Shown here: positions 15,614-26,507 of the stretch, piece by piece
How positions within the stretch are numbered: position 1 is the first letter of the stretch
Layout of the letters: the number at the start of each line of letters is the position of its first letter
Source of the DNA: Oscillatoriaceae cyanobacterium Prado104
GTDB taxonomy: Bacteria; Cyanobacteriota; Cyanobacteriia; Cyanobacteriales; Microcoleaceae
Assembly (NCBI GenBank): GCA_025454405.1
Contig: JALOON010000010.1
Coordinates: 62,001 to 126,000, forward strand
Direction of reading: 5' to 3'
DNA: 64,000 nt
Notes under the pieces: generated by a model
What the model saw: the letters and a program-made list of their open reading frames with translations, nothing else
Told to the model about the DNA's origin: nothing
Databases searched by the model: none
Position numbers and translations under genes: made by a program

Positions 15614-17356
15614 CTAAGCAAGCATTTTCAACTTTACTGGAATCTCTACAATAAACTCTGTTCCCTGCCCTTCAACAGAAATGCAATCGATGTAACCCTT
15701 GTGTTTTTCGACAACTATTTCATGGGCGATCGCTAAGCCCAATCCCGTGCCTTTTCCAATCGATTTTGTAGTAAAGAATGGGTCAAATATCTTGCTTTTC
15801 ACCTCTTCCTTCATGCCAGGACCGTTATCAGCAATCCGAATCGCTACAAATTTATTGTTGGCAGGCTCAATTTTTTTAGATTGGAGCAAGGTACTGATGG
15901 TAATTACTCCCCGATATCTGTAGTTTTCTAAAGCATCGATCGCGTTAGTTAAAATATTCATAAATACTTGATTTAACTGACTTGCATAACAAGTAACTAA
16001 AGGCAGGATATCGTAATTTTTAATCACCTCGATCGCCGGTCGATCGCCCCGTGCATTTAACCGATGCTGCAAAATCATCAGTGCGTTGTCAATTCCTTCG
16101 CAGATATTTACAGCCTTGAGGGCTTTTTCGTCCAGTCTGGAAAAGTTTCTCAGCGAGAGGACAATCTGCCGGATGCGATCGGCTCCTACTTGCATCGAAT
16201 CCATCAGTTTTGGGAAATCTTTTAGCAGATAATCTAACTCTATTTCTTCGAGCGCACCTGCAATTTCTGGTGCGGGTTTCGGGTAATTCTTTTGGTAAAT
16301 CTCGATCAGATCTACCAATTCTTGGAAGTAGCGGCGCGCCGGAGTAATATTACCGTAAATAAAGCTGATGGGATTGTTAATTTCGTGGGCGACACCGGCT
16401 ACCATTTGCCCCAGCGATGACAGTTTTTCAGTTTGAATTAATTGAGCTTGAGTGCGTTTTAGTTCTGCTAGTGCTTGTTCTAGCTGTTGCGACTTTTCTC
16501 GATCGCGCGCTTGGGCAAGTTTGCGATCGCTAATGTCTGTCAGGCGCACTAGATTCATTTTCTTGCCACCTACAGAAATTTGCTTGACGCCTAAATTACC
16601 CCAAAATAATTTACCTTTTTTGGTCGCATATTCAACCTCCCCACTCCAAAAGCCCTTGCAATTAATCTCTTCCCCAATCGCACTGCATTCTTCTGGAGTA
16701 AAACGCTGTTTTTGCAGGCTCTGTCCTTCTATATCTAGCAATTCATCTTTGCTGCTTGATTCAAACATTTCTACAGCACGCTGATTGCAGTCGGCTATGC
16801 GACCAGTTTCACGATTTACTAAAAAAATTGCATCGGCTGATTGGTTAAATAACGATTCAAATAACTCTTTTTGCTGGGCGAGTTGCTGAGTTAAATCGCG
16901 CAGGTGCAGGTGCGTTTTGATGCGGGCTAAAACCTCCGGCAGTTGGATCGGCTTGCTGATGTAATCCACAGCCCCCAGTTCCAATCCTTTGATTTTATAG
17001 TTGGGAGAAGCAGCATCATCAACTGCCGTCATAAACATTACTGGAATGTCTCTGGTTGACGGTGAATTTTTTAGGAGGCGGCAGGTTTCAAAACCGTCCA
17101 TTTCTGGCATCACGACATCCAACAAAATAATATCTGGCTTTGTTGTTTCCAGAAGTTTCATTGCTTGGAGGCCGCTTTTAGCAACTCGCACCTCAAACTC
17201 GGACTCTCTCAAAAAATCCGAAATTAATTTAAGGTTCGTACTGGTATCGTCTACTACCAGAATTTGCTGTTTTTTCCGATCGTTTTTTCCAGCCAGATCG
17301 ACTTTAGATAAGTTTCCCTGTAAATTTGATTCCTTGTTAGATTCTCGTTCCAGCAT
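15614..17356 (-). CDS. Hybrid response regulator / histidine kinase (REC-PAS-HisKA-HATPase)
   Basis: 580 residues, soluble. Order: receiver (31-150; phosphorylation site Asp80 in ILLDVVMPEMDG; pocket DD at 36-37), PAS domain (about 165-280), coiled coil (280-312), HisKA with acceptor His324 in GVAHEINNP, and HATPase_c with NAIDAL, DNGPGM and GKGTGLGLAI. Having the receiver at the N-terminus suggests control of the kinase by an upstream phospho-donor. The transmitter part is strikingly similar to that of the HAMP kinase at 27553 (shared runs such as GQMVAG-AHEINNP-SF and a matching N-region), marking them as paralogues. It lies 172 bp after the 1781-residue kinase, same strand, with heptamer repeats in between. 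Confidence 0.9.
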   Translation of the reverse strand: MLERESNKESNLQGNLSKVDLAGKNDRKKQQILVVDDTSTNLKLISDFLRESEFEVRVAKSGLQAMKLLETTKPDIILLDVVMPEMDGFETCRLLKNSPSTRDIPVMFMTAVDDAASPNYKIKGLELGAVDYISKPIQLPEVLARIKTHLHLRDLTQQLAQQKELFESLFNQSADAIFLVNRETGRIADCNQRAVEMFESSSKDELLDIEGQSLQKQRFTPEECSAIGEEINCKGFWSGEVEYATKKGKLFWGNLGVKQISVGGKKMNLVRLTDISDRKLAQARDREKSQQLEQALAELKRTQAQLIQTEKLSSLGQMVAGVAHEINNPISFIYGNITPARRYFQELVDLIEIYQKNYPKPAPEIAGALEEIELDYLLKDFPKLMDSMQVGADRIRQIVLSLRNFSRLDEKALKAVNICEGIDNALMILQHRLNARGDRPAIEVIKNYDILPLVTCYASQLNQVFMNILTNAIDALENYRYRGVITISTLLQSKKIEPANNKFVAIRIADNGPGMKEEVKSKIFDPFFTTKSIGKGTGLGLAIAHEIVVEKHKGYIDCISVEGQGTEFIVEIPVKLKMLA

Positions 17357-17502
17357 TTGCAGACCATGTATAATTATTCAATTTTTTTGACTTTCATAAT
17401 ATTGACGATCGCGAACTTTGACGATCGCATACTTCTACTGTCAACAGTCAAACGATTTTCGATTTTTGATTTTCAATTAGGGATTGAATATTTGAGATTG
17501 TC

Positions 17503-17532
17503 AACTGTCAACTGTCAACTGTCAACTGTCAA
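17503..17532. repeat. GTCAACT heptamer array
   Basis: About four exact GTCAACT units in tandem between the two hybrid-kinase genes. The array reaches the stop codon region of the large kinase, whose last codons lie at 17529-17534. Confidence 0.8.
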
Positions 17533-20500
17533 GAGCGATCGATTAAGCGGACAATTGATTCATATTCAAAATCTTCGGACAGTTCCCGAACCCTGGTAGC
17601 AAAGCAACTGTATTCGGGCTTTAATTGCATCAGTCGATCGACTTCTCGCTCGACTGTTTCTACACTACCGCCTTTAGCTGCTTCATACAAGGTTAGCAAT
17701 TCCTCTGTCGGCGGTATTACCATTGCCTCTAGCCCAGAATTGAGTCCTGCAGCCTGCCTCAAGTTGTCCTCCGAGCCTTCTGGTTGGAAAATCCACGACA
17801 AGTTTAAATAAGTCTTGATTTTGTCGAGCAAGTCTGCTACCACAATTGGTTTCGCAAGGAAATCGTTGCACCCACAATCCAAACAATGCTGTCGGTCGCT
17901 GTTAAAGACACTGGCAGAAACGGCGATAATAATTGTACTTTGAAACTGAGGTAATTGGCGCAGTTGCCGGATCGCGGTGAAACCGTCCATCCCCGGCATG
18001 ATTAAGTCGCACAAAATTAAATCCGGTTGAAATTCGACCGCTTTTTCTAAACCTTCTTGTCCGTTGGCTGCTTCCAAAAGTTCAAAGCCTAGATTCTCCA
18101 GTAAATTAACTATTGCTCCCCGATTTTCCGGCAGATCGTCAACTACGAGAATTTTTTGTTTTTTGCCTTGATATCCTACGATATTATCGGTCGATCGCGC
18201 GGGGGTTGAGTCGATCGAACCTGCAACGGCGGGAACTTCTAAATCGAACCAAAATTTACTGCCAACTTCAGAATTGCTTTCTACAAAAATTTTACTTTCC
18301 ATTAAAGCGATGAGTTTTTGAGTAATTGACAATCCCAGCCCGGTGCCTTCGCTGCGGCGAGAAATATCTCCGACTTGCTCGAAGGGTAAAAAGATTTTTT
18401 CCAAATATTCTGGAGGTATGCCGCAGCCCGTATCTTCTATGTGAAAGCAAATCTTGGTAATCGGTAATTGGGAATTGGGAATTGGTAATTGCTGTTGTTG
18501 CTCGTTACCTATTACCTCTACTTTGAAAGTGACGCTGCCGGAGTCGGTAAATTTTACAGCATTGGAAAGAATGTTGATTAAAACTTGGCGCAGTCGCTTT
18601 TCATCTGCATAAATTCTCTGTGGCAGAGGAGTAAGAGCGTTGTAAGTAAACTGAATTGATTTTTGTTCGGCTTTGAGGCGGAAAATTTCGGAAACGCCTT
18701 GCAGCAATGCGGAAAAATCAAACATTTCCGGGTAAATTTCGAGTTTGTTGGCTTCGATTTGAGACAAACTTAAAATATCATTAATCAGCGTCAGTAAATG
18801 TTGGCTGCACTGGTAGATAATATCCAACCCTTCGAGTTGTTTGGCGGTGCAATTTGAGCCGCGCTGCAAGATTTGCGCGTAGCCCATAATCCCGTTGAGG
18901 GGAGTGCGCAACTCGTGGCTCATATTTGCCAGAAATTGACTTTTAGCGCGGTTGGCTGCTTCTGCTGTTTCTTTTGCTTGTTGGAGTTGTACGGCTTGCT
19001 GTTGGGTTTCTGCGAGCAATTTGGCTTGCTGCAAAGCGACTCCCAACTGAATGCCAATCTGAACTACTGTATTGATTTCTCCCTGCGCCCAATGGCGGGA
19101 ATGTGAATTTTGATAGCAAGCGAGCAATCCCCAAAGCTTACCGCAGCAATAGATGGGAACAATGATGTAGGCTCGGGCTTGAAATGTTTCTAAGAGATTG
19201 ATGTAGCAAAGGGTAAAATTCGATCGGTAGATGTCAGAGCTAACTCGATAATTGATGTCTTTGCTGTAGATACCGCCCTTAGTTTCGCGGATAAAACTAT
19301 CTGCAATGGGTGCGGGGCAACCTCTTGCCATTGTTGTTATCACATTGCAAACAGGGTAGTTTGTAAATTGTGTTTCCCCAGCATTCTCCTCAAAGTTATC
19401 CTCCGATCGCGCTATCAATGGAGTCCAACCATATGCTACTGACTCGGCAACAAATTGCCCGCTCCAATCGGGATTGAACTGATAAACGGCAGTGCGATCG
19501 CATTCCATAACTTGCCGCATTTCTGCTGTCGTAACCGAGAATATTGTGTTAATATCCAGGGTTTGGCGCATCCGCCCGATGACAGTCGCGATTGCTTTTT
19601 CCTGTTGTGCTTTTGCTTGCAAAGCTGCTTCTGCCCGTTTGCGATCGCTAACATCTCGCAAGCCAATTAAAGAAGCTGGTTTACCCAACCATTGAATGGG
19701 AGTTGACTTGATTTCCGCAATGCAAATTTCCCCGTTAAATCGAATTAACTCTAATTCTGCCGTTTCTTGTAATGGAATTTTCCATTGATAGTTAAGCAAG
19801 CTTTCTCGACCTAAATTTAACATCTGTTCGGCTGCTGGATTGGCAAACAAAATGTTACCTTCGCCGTCTAAAATCGTGATGCCATCTAAGCTGTGGGTAA
19901 AAATCCCGTTAAGCTGCGCTTCGCTGTCTCGCAAGGCCGCTTCTGCTCGTTTTCGATCGGTAATATCTTGACCGATACCAACCATTGAACCGTCGGGCAA
20001 GCGAATATTTGCCCAAGAGGTTTCCATAATTTGACCGCTGCGATTGACGAGCGTAAAATCTCGCCAGGTGCCATCACTGCTCATCATGAAATCCACAACA
20101 GCAGTACGGTAGTCCGAGTCTGGATAGCACTCTGCTAGAATTTCAATCCCTTGTTGGATTTCTGCTAGCGACCAACCGATTCCCCGCTCGAAGGCAGGAT
20201 TAATTAGTTGGATTTCAGCGCTAGCATTGTAGAAGCACAACATGACTGGCAGGCGGTCAAAAATAGTTTGCAGGATTTCCTTTTGTTGTGTGAGGGCAAG
20301 TTCGGCGGATTTGCGATCGGTAATATCGCGTCCCACAAATTGCACTTCAATTAAGTTACCTCGCTCGTCAAATAATCCCCGATCGACCCATTGCGTCCAG
20401 CGTACTTCACCAGCAACAATTACTCGATGTTCGATCGAAACTAAAGGATTTTCCAAACAGATGGAGTTGACAAGTCGATCGACTCGTTCGCGGTCTTCTT

Positions 20501-22874
20501 CAAAAACGGGCGGTTTGTAGCGGTTGCCGGTAATGTGCGATCGCGCGACTCCAAAATATTTGCAGTAGGCTTCGTTGACAAAGGTAATCGTACTGTCTGG
20601 TAAATAGCGACCGATTAAATCTGTCTGATATTCCACGATCGCCAGGTAGCGCTGTTCGCTGTCTCGCAAAGCTGCTTCTGCTAGTTTTTTCTCGCTGATA
20701 TCCTTCATAAAACAGTAATGGCCGACGAGGTTCTGCGCGCCGTCGCAAACTGTCACCATGAAAACTTGCTTGTAAAAGATCGAACCGTCTTTGCGAACGC
20801 CTCTGGCTTGGGCTTCAACTTTACCGACTGCGAGCATTTCTTGATAGGCTGCGACCATTTTTTCGCAATCGTCGGGATGCACCGTGCGCGGCCATTCCAT
20901 GCCGATCATTTCTTCGGGTTGATAGCCAGTTATGGCTGCATAAGCTTTGTTAACAGCAACGTAACGTCCTTGCGCATCGAGGCGCGAGATGCCTTCTACA
21001 GCATTTTCCAAGGCGGCAGTTAGTTCGCGGATATTTTGCTCTTTTCGCTTGCGATCGCTGATATCGCGCAAAATGGTAGTAAAGATTTGTTCGCCGTTAA
21101 TTTCCAGCTTAGAAATAGAGGCTTCAGCAGGAAATTCTGTACCGTCTTTGCGGCGTCCGAAAACCTCGCTGCGCTTGCCCATCCGCCGCGCTTGACCGAC
21201 AGATTCAGCAAAGAAATTAACGTGCTGGCGGTGAATTTCTCTGACACCTGCTGGCAAGAGTAAATCGAGAGGTTGACCTAAAACTTCATCAGCTTTGTAA
21301 CCAAAAATCTGTTCTGCCCCCTGGTTGAACAGGGTGATGCGCTGGGATTCGTCTGCTGCAATAATCGCATCGCTAGCAATTTCGAGAATGCCTGCAAATC
21401 GAGCTTGAGATGCTTGCAAGGCTTGTTCTGCTTGTTTTTGCCGGAGCGGGGAAATTAACTGAGCGGTAACAGCATTAACTAGCTCGATCGCCTGCGGTGC
21501 TTTGCCACTGGGCTGGCGATTAAAGAATAGCAAAACAGCCAAAACTTCGTGGTTTTTACTGTCAACAATCGGCACCCCAAAAGCTGCTTTCAATCCCGCG
21601 CTTGCCACCAGTCGCGTTCTGCAAAAAAGCGAGTCTGAAGCGCGGGAAACATCAGCAATCCATTCGGGTTGGCGGGATAAAAAAATTCGTCCCGGCAGTC
21701 CCATACCGGAAGCAAATGTCATGGTTTGGCTTGCCTCCAGCAGTTCTTGAAAATTGTTCTCGGCAGCGCACCAATTAGAACTGCATTTTAACTTTTCACC
21801 CTCGGGAATCCAAACTTCTGCAAAATCCCAGCCGATCTGCTGGCAAATTAATTCTAGAATGTTTGATAAAGCTCGATCGATATTTTCGGCGGAATTGATG
21901 GCTTGAGTTGTCGAGAGTAACAGGCGAGTTTCATCCAGTGCGATTTTTTTGTCGCTAATATCGCGAGCTACCCAAATAACAGAGTTATCTGGCAGCGGCG
22001 AAACTGTAGCAGCCAACCAAATCTGTCGGTCGTTAATGTTAGCGCAACAGTCAAATTTGATGATTTCTTGGGTTGCCAGTGCCTCTCGCACTGGCGCAAA
22101 CCAAGTTTCCTGGGTGTCCTCTTGAAAAAATTGTTCGACGATTGAGATGGTTGTATGAATATCCTCGACCTGCCAATCGATCGCCTTGGTCGGTATAATT
22201 TGGATGCTTTTTTGACTGTCGATGATGAGAACTATATCGGCGATCGAGTCTAAGATAGTATAAACTTGCTGGATAGAACTTTTGAGCTTTTCTTCGAGCA
22301 ACTGATGCTCGGCAATTTCCTGTCGCAGTCGGTCATTTAGCAGCTTTAATTCGTCGGTATTTTGGGCGATCGTTTGCTGAAATACTTCTAAAGTATTGTT
22401 CCTTTCCTCAGGATACAGGGCCGAAAGGAGGCTGCTTTGGGTGACAATTCCCGCTAGGTTTCCCCGATCGTCTACAACAGGCAAATGGTCGATCTGGGAG
22501 GAACGCATCAGGCTCAATGCTGAGAAGATATCCGCCTCTTGGCACGCGGAAAGGGTGATTAAATCTCGCGCCATCACCTCTGCAAGTGTCACTCCTTGCA
22601 GGGACATTTCGCTAGCAAAGATTCTCACAGCATCGCTTTCTGTAAAAATACCGAGTAATTTATGCCCTTGGGCGATCGGGGTATAAGTGCTGCGATGGAT
22701 CGCCATCGCGGCGATCGCTTCTGCAACTAGGGCATCTGGGGGCATCACTAAAGGATGCTGGTCTACGGCTTGTTTGAGTAAGGTTTTGGGGTCAAATGTC
22801 GTTTGTTGCATTCGAGTCAGGATGTCAGGGATCGGCGTTCGATTTAATATTTTAATTAATTTTATTGTTAGCAA
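17529..22874 (-). CDS. Large multi-sensor hybrid histidine kinase (CBS-PAS/GAF array-HisKA-HATPase-REC)
   Basis: 1781 residues without membrane helices. Approximate order: paired CBS domains (40-150), short coiled coil, PAS, GAF (about 330-480), a row of five PAS/PAC domains (about 485-1090, each ending in a DISDRK/DITDRK linker), a second GAF (about 1105-1280), HisKA with His near 1318 in [10 protein letters not shown], HATPase_c (about 1415-1540), receiver with Asp near 1622 in [11 protein letters not shown], and an 80-residue helical tail. The second GAF ([19 protein letters not shown]) is of the phytochrome-like kind, but no bilin-binding cysteine was verified. A heptamer array is read in frame in the ATPase domain (18464-18490). 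ATG 22811 is an alternative start. Confidence 0.88.
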   Translation of the reverse strand: MLTIKLIKILNRTPIPDILTRMQQTTFDPKTLLKQAVDQHPLVMPPDALVAEAIAAMAIHRSTYTPIAQGHKLLGIFTESDAVRIFASEMSLQGVTLAEVMARDLITLSACQEADIFSALSLMRSSQIDHLPVVDDRGNLAGIVTQSSLLSALYPEERNNTLEVFQQTIAQNTDELKLLNDRLRQEIAEHQLLEEKLKSSIQQVYTILDSIADIVLIIDSQKSIQIIPTKAIDWQVEDIHTTISIVEQFFQEDTQETWFAPVREALATQEIIKFDCCANINDRQIWLAATVSPLPDNSVIWVARDISDKKIALDETRLLLSTTQAINSAENIDRALSNILELICQQIGWDFAEVWIPEGEKLKCSSNWCAAENNFQELLEASQTMTFASGMGLPGRIFLSRQPEWIADVSRASDSLFCRTRLVASAGLKAAFGVPIVDSKNHEVLAVLLFFNRQPSGKAPQAIELVNAVTAQLISPLRQKQAEQALQASQARFAGILEIASDAIIAADESQRITLFNQGAEQIFGYKADEVLGQPLDLLLPAGVREIHRQHVNFFAESVGQARRMGKRSEVFGRRKDGTEFPAEASISKLEINGEQIFTTILRDISDRKRKEQNIRELTAALENAVEGISRLDAQGRYVAVNKAYAAITGYQPEEMIGMEWPRTVHPDDCEKMVAAYQEMLAVGKVEAQARGVRKDGSIFYKQVFMVTVCDGAQNLVGHYCFMKDISEKKLAEAALRDSEQRYLAIVEYQTDLIGRYLPDSTITFVNEAYCKYFGVARSHITGNRYKPPVFEEDRERVDRLVNSICLENPLVSIEHRVIVAGEVRWTQWVDRGLFDERGNLIEVQFVGRDITDRKSAELALTQQKEILQTIFDRLPVMLCFYNASAEIQLINPAFERGIGWSLAEIQQGIEILAECYPDSDYRTAVVDFMMSSDGTWRDFTLVNRSGQIMETSWANIRLPDGSMVGIGQDITDRKRAEAALRDSEAQLNGIFTHSLDGITILDGEGNILFANPAAEQMLNLGRESLLNYQWKIPLQETAELELIRFNGEICIAEIKSTPIQWLGKPASLIGLRDVSDRKRAEAALQAKAQQEKAIATVIGRMRQTLDINTIFSVTTAEMRQVMECDRTAVYQFNPDWSGQFVAESVAYGWTPLIARSEDNFEENAGETQFTNYPVCNVITTMARGCPAPIADSFIRETKGGIYSKDINYRVSSDIYRSNFTLCYINLLETFQARAYIIVPIYCCGKLWGLLACYQNSHSRHWAQGEINTVVQIGIQLGVALQQAKLLAETQQQAVQLQQAKETAEAANRAKSQFLANMSHELRTPLNGIMGYAQILQRGSNCTAKQLEGLDIIYQCSQHLLTLINDILSLSQIEANKLEIYPEMFDFSALLQGVSEIFRLKAEQKSIQFTYNALTPLPQRIYADEKRLRQVLINILSNAVKFTDSGSVTFKVEVIGNEQQQQLPIPNSQLPITKICFHIEDTGCGIPPEYLEKIFLPFEQVGDISRRSEGTGLGLSITQKLIALMESKIFVESNSEVGSKFWFDLEVPAVAGSIDSTPARSTDNIVGYQGKKQKILVVDDLPENRGAIVNLLENLGFELLEAANGQEGLEKAVEFQPDLILCDLIMPGMDGFTAIRQLRQLPQFQSTIIIAVSASVFNSDRQHCLDCGCNDFLAKPIVVADLLDKIKTYLNLSWIFQPEGSEDNLRQAAGLNSGLEAMVIPPTEELLTLYEAAKGGSVETVEREVDRLMQLKPEYSCFATRVRELSEDFEYESIVRLIDRS

Positions 22875-23125
22875 ACTGATGATATTATATTGTAATACAA
22901 ATAACTAAATATGTACGTTCGACACAAATCAGTACCGCTACTTATAATATAAATAACCAAAGATCAAAACCCAACATAAATCGGTACCAGAATTTTAAAG
23001 GTTCGCGATCGGGGAAGAAGGAAGAGGGGGAGAGGAGAAGTTCTGAGTTTTAAGTTTTGAGTTGTGAATTAAGAACTGTCTTTAACTCAAAACTCAAAAT
23101 TCACAACTCAAAACTCCTTAACAAA

Positions 23126-23176
23126 CTATAAATATCGATCGAGCAAATTGACAATTGCTTGATACTCAAAATCTTC
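23126..23176 (-). pseudogene. Remnant of a hybrid-kinase C-terminus
   Basis: Read on the minus strand this gives EDFEYQAIVNLLDRYL followed by TAG, closely matching the end of the neighbouring large kinase, [15 protein letters not shown]. The frame has a stop immediately upstream (23177-23179), and the preceding DNA does not resemble the kinase. It is best read as the last codons of a deleted tandem paralogue. Confidence 0.65.
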
Positions 23177-23378
23177 CTAATCCCACTGTGCCGACAATTT
23201 GCAGCACGAAGGGAACAATCAGGACTTTTCTGAGAGGGAATTTCCCAGCAACTCTGGTAACTAAGTTGGACAAAGTAGAAATTTTCATAGCAGCAAGGAG
23301 GTTGTATTGCTGGCATCGTAATTGATAATTGGCTGTTGCTAACTGATAATCGGTAAAACCTATGTCCGGGAAATGTTC

Positions 23379-23573
23379 TGTAGGGGCGGGTTCCGCCAAC
23401 AATAACAGTCAATCATTGACACTCTCTTAAGCCCGCCCCCACCCGACGGTAAATTTTATTTGTTTTTTTGAGGTAGATCGAAATTGGGATTCCTGTGAAT
23501 TATTGGCGGTGGGGGGCGGGTTTTTGAGATTGTTTGTATTTGCAATATTTGGTTGGCAGAACCCGCCCCTACA
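23379..23573. repeat. GGGGCGGGTT palindromic element, complete copy
   Basis: Begins TGTAGGGGCGGGTTCCGCCA and ends with the inverse GGCAGAACCCGCCCCTACA; inner arms CCCGCCCCCACC and GGTGGGGGGCGGG. See the finding at 29788 for the family. Confidence 0.8.
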
Positions 23574-23599
23574 GGGTTATCGTACCAATAGGAAATTTG

Positions 23600-23995
23600 T
23601 TATTTACGCCACCTGTCAAATTGGTCTTCGGAACAGCCGTTAATATATTGATTGTTCACCCAACCATCAAGGCTTGTAAAAGTTTCATTAGGATAATTCC
23701 CGTGAGTTAGAGCAGCAATTTTTACCCAATTTCCCTGACGGCTGACAGCCCGAACTCCATCTCCTCTTTTCAGTTTAGCAACAACTGGGTATTGCTGGCC
23801 CGGACCTTTGCGAATGTTAACCGTACCGCTTTTAATGTTAATAAAAGAGCATACAGTTTGCTTTTTGAGAGCTTCTACTTGGTCCGGTGCCAAAGTTTGC
23901 TGCTTGCCGAAAACAGGAAAGCTGTAAAGCGAAAAACTAAAAGTTGCGATCGCTGCTGCAATAAAGAAAGCTTTTGATTGACTAAAACTGAGCAT
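23600..23995 (-). CDS. Exported SH3-domain protein
   Basis: 131 residues with a Sec signal peptide (hydrophobic 9-28, cleavage near VFGKQ). The mature part is a bacterial SH3 domain (about 50-125): NIKSGTVNIRKGPGQQYPVVAKLKRGD has the GxVNIRxGPG core, followed by GNWVKIA and the end strand GWVNNQYI. Such domains often bind cell-wall peptides. It is followed downstream by the AmiC-type amidase on the same strand, 151 bp away, suggesting a cell-wall context. Confidence 0.8.
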   Translation of the reverse strand: MLSFSQSKAFFIAAAIATFSFSLYSFPVFGKQQTLAPDQVEALKKQTVCSFINIKSGTVNIRKGPGQQYPVVAKLKRGDGVRAVSRQGNWVKIAALTHGNYPNETFTSLDGWVNNQYINGCSEDQFDRWRK

Positions 23996-24011
23996 CTACT
24001 TAATTTCCTTG

Positions 24012-24140
24012 GTTTGAAAGGACTGAAGTCCTCACTACGAACTTTTATTTTATCAGAAATCATCGACGATCTCGAGTCCCCGACGCTCGCACTACAACTC
24101 TCAACTCAAAATTCAAAACTCAAAACTCAAAACTCCCGAA
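24012..24140. repeat. GGACTGAAGTCC module and AAAACTC array
   Basis: GAAAGGACTGAAGTCCTCACTACGAAC-type module at about 24016-24042 (read in pieces), then heptamers CAAAACT at 24095-24140 leading to the amidase stop. On the minus strand this is the region between the amidase stop and the SH3-protein start region. Confidence 0.65.
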
Positions 24141-24146
24141 CAACTA

Positions 24147-25997
24147 TCAACTATTTACAGATGCAAACCATTCGGTAATACCTCGGGCTATCGCCTCGCC
24201 TAATCTCTTCTGTTCTGCTGGATTCGCAATCCATTCAAACTCTTCGGGATTGATAGTAAATCCCAATTCAATTAATACAGATGGAGCAACTGCAGGACGA
24301 GTCATAGCTAGATTGTTCCAGAATACACCATAGCTGGGACGGTTGAGTTTTGTCACTAAATAATTGTGTAAAAACACTGCCAAACTGTGCGCTTGCGGGT
24401 GAAACCAAAAAGTGCCGACGCCTTTAGTATTCATCGCATCGCCGTTATCTGGCAAAGCATTGTAGTGAAGGGAAATTGCGATCGCGGGTTCTTCTTTTTG
24501 AATCATTGCTACTCTCGGCGGTAAATCCAAATCGACATCTTCTTCTCTGGTCATTACCACAGTTGCCCCGCGATTTACCAACTCATCTCGCACCAATTTC
24601 GACACAGTTAAAGCTAAAGTTTTTTCTCTAACTCCCGTCGGACTCACAGCACCTAAATCGTTCGGTCCGCCGTGTCCCGGATCGATGAGAATTTTAATTC
24701 CAGACAGCGGTTTTGCTTGGGAATTCGGCATCGCGCTGGTATTCGCCGGTGGGTGTTTTAAAGACAAAACTAAAGTCGTACCCTCGTATCTCAATTTATA
24801 GCCCCACTGCTGGGCTGATTTCAGATGGAATGTATATTGTACTTGCAGCGGCGATACTTGCTGCCAGGCCAAACGCGCAATTACCGGGTCATCGTCGAGG
24901 CGAATAATGTCAGTTTGAGCGGTGGTATTGTGCAGCGTTAAAGTAAAAGTTCGTTCTCCTTCTTGTATCGTAACTGGCACGGGTATTTCTAAGGGAAATA
25001 ACACCTCAGTCCAGCCGGGAACTTGGCGCGATCGAGCGCTGCGAATAATCGATCGGGGCGGCACGGCATCCTTGACAATTTGCACTTCTGAAGCTTTAAT
25101 CCAAGCACCGTAATCGAGCCTCAACCATTCTCCCTCGCGCCCGATAACTGTTGCTCTAGTTCCCTTCGGTAGCGGTGTCATTCGCGAAAAATCCGTACTC
25201 GCGCCGGTTCTAGCAACACCCGGATCGGCCGTTATTTCTGCTACTTCCAAATCTGCCGGAGATAGAATCGAAATCCTGCCGGTACCTTGTTCGGAAATCG
25301 CGCGATCGTTCATTGTCAGTTCAAATACAGGAAATCCCAAATCAACTGTTTTTCCCTGAGACTCATCTGTCACCCCTAACGAGGAAGAAGATGCTTCTCC
25401 CCCCCTTGCTAAGGGGGGGTTGGGGGGGGTCTTCGCACATCCTTGATACTGTTCGATACTGCTTTTTTCTAGCAGGGAAGTTTCGCCTAAAAGTACGGAT
25501 TTGTTGTCGGGTAGTTGGACTTGCGATCGAGCTTTTAAAGGAATTGTAACGCCCGCTAATTTTACCGAAACTGTAGCATTGGCAGGGGCGATCGCGCCAA
25601 AACAAATATATTCCCCCGGCAAACTCGCGACATCAACTTTTGGCATCAGGGAATCTTTAGCAAAAGCCAAATCTGATGGTATTTCCGGTCGATCGGACTG
25701 GCGAGTTACCCTAATTGTAACTTCCCGATTTTCGTGGCGGAACGTAAAGATATTTACTCCCATTTGTAGCGGCAAACTCGGGGCAAAATGACCGGATGCA
25801 GTGCGCGAAATCCGGCTGCCATTTACCGAAACATCGCCCGCAGGCGGTGCAGTACCGATGAAAAAGATGCGATCGGCCGTAGTTTGGTGGTTGGCGGGAG
25901 GATAAGCAATAAACAAAGGTTGAGCTGCCACAGCGATAGAGGAGATCGCAATTATTATCCCAAACACAAACAATGCGAAAAATTTTCTCATTTTCAA
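24147..25997 (-). CDS. amiC: N-acetylmuramoyl-L-alanine amidase, AmiC-type
   Basis: 616 residues with a Sec signal (6-25). N-terminal beta-rich region, an SH3-like segment around 245-310 (VARTGAST, GTRATVIGREGEWLRLDYG), an AMIN-like domain (about 330-420) and a C-terminal Amidase_3 catalytic domain (433-612). Zinc ligands are visible: His442 (DPGHGG), Glu458 (REKTLAL), His511 (SLHYNA), and catalytic Glu577 (IELGF). It hydrolyses the amide between muramic acid and the stem peptide and in filamentous cyanobacteria serves cell separation or septal nanopore formation. Residues 187-205 are encoded by an inserted palindromic repeat (25397-25429), in frame. It lies in the same direction as the SH3 protein gene. 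Confidence 0.92.
   Translation of the reverse strand: MKMRKFFALFVFGIIIAISSIAVAAQPLFIAYPPANHQTTADRIFFIGTAPPAGDVSVNGSRISRTASGHFAPSLPLQMGVNIFTFRHENREVTIRVTRQSDRPEIPSDLAFAKDSLMPKVDVASLPGEYICFGAIAPANATVSVKLAGVTIPLKARSQVQLPDNKSVLLGETSLLEKSSIEQYQGCAKTPPNPPLARGGEASSSSLGVTDESQGKTVDLGFPVFELTMNDRAISEQGTGRISILSPADLEVAEITADPGVARTGASTDFSRMTPLPKGTRATVIGREGEWLRLDYGAWIKASEVQIVKDAVPPRSIIRSARSRQVPGWTEVLFPLEIPVPVTIQEGERTFTLTLHNTTAQTDIIRLDDDPVIARLAWQQVSPLQVQYTFHLKSAQQWGYKLRYEGTTLVLSLKHPPANTSAMPNSQAKPLSGIKILIDPGHGGPNDLGAVSPTGVREKTLALTVSKLVRDELVNRGATVVMTREEDVDLDLPPRVAMIQKEEPAIAISLHYNALPDNGDAMNTKGVGTFWFHPQAHSLAVFLHNYLVTKLNRPSYGVFWNNLAMTRPAVAPSVLIELGFTINPEEFEWIANPAEQKRLGEAIARGITEWFASVNS
25397..25429. repeat. CCCCCTTNCTAAGGGGG repeat inside the amidase gene
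   Basis: CTCCCCCCCTTGCTAAGGGG followed by GGGTTGGGGGGGG, read through in frame on the minus strand as TPPNPPLARGGE. The same family lies intergenically at 10092, 26277-26375 and 50774-50862. Confidence 0.8.
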
Positions 25998-26507
25998 TAA
26001 TAAATTCCAGGAAAAGTCGATCGTTATAAGTGCGAGTGTGCCCGCTCGCGATCGTCGATTAGTTATTAGTGCGAGCGTCAGAGTTCGCGATCGATTGACA
26101 GTCGATCGTTGACAGTCGATCGATTGATAGTCGATCGATTGATAGTTGTCACGATCGAAGGAGCTAGGAGTCAGAATATTTATACAATAGCAGAGATAGG
26201 GACGCGCTAGGACCTGTAGGTGTTAACTTAACTTAAAACGCAGTTACGGAATGCTGTTTAACCACGGGATCTAGATCCCCCCTAGCCCCCCTTAAAAAAG
26301 TAGGGACTGGATGCATAGCCCTCCTTTTTTAAGAGGGGGACCGGATTCCTAGTCCCACTTAAAAAGGAGGGCGGATTTAAAACGATCGCCTTTTTTACGT
26401 ATTTTTGCTAGTGTAATTTTAAATTAGGAAAATGCTAAAATAATTTAGCGTCTTGGGTTTGAGGAAAAACTCAGTAAGCTGATAATATTATTCACAATAA
26501 TTATACC
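25998..26507. repeat. Divergent intergenic region with repeats
   Basis: 26030-26090 has two GTGCGAG...GCTCGCGATCG modules; 26093-26150 has TTGACAG/TTGATAGTCGATCGA units; 26277-26375 has three CCCCCTTTTTTAAGG-type hairpin arms. No gene. The promoter of the PstS-like gene should be in the last 100 bp, which are AT-rich, but no clear -35/-10 pair was seen. Confidence 0.65.

Larger units (their letters stand above)
22875..23599. repeat. Repeat-filled gap with a kinase remnant
   Basis: Contents: a purine-rich stretch (23010-23040), AAAACTC/GAGTTTT arrays (23040-23118), a 16-codon kinase C-terminal remnant (23126-23173), and a complete GGGGCGGGTT palindromic element (23379-23573). No intact gene is visible; the frames at 23101-23412 are not supported. 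Confidence 0.7.

Noticed and set aside
23101-23412. 103-residue minus-strand frame
   Set aside because: Spans a heptamer array, a kinase remnant in another frame and a palindromic element.
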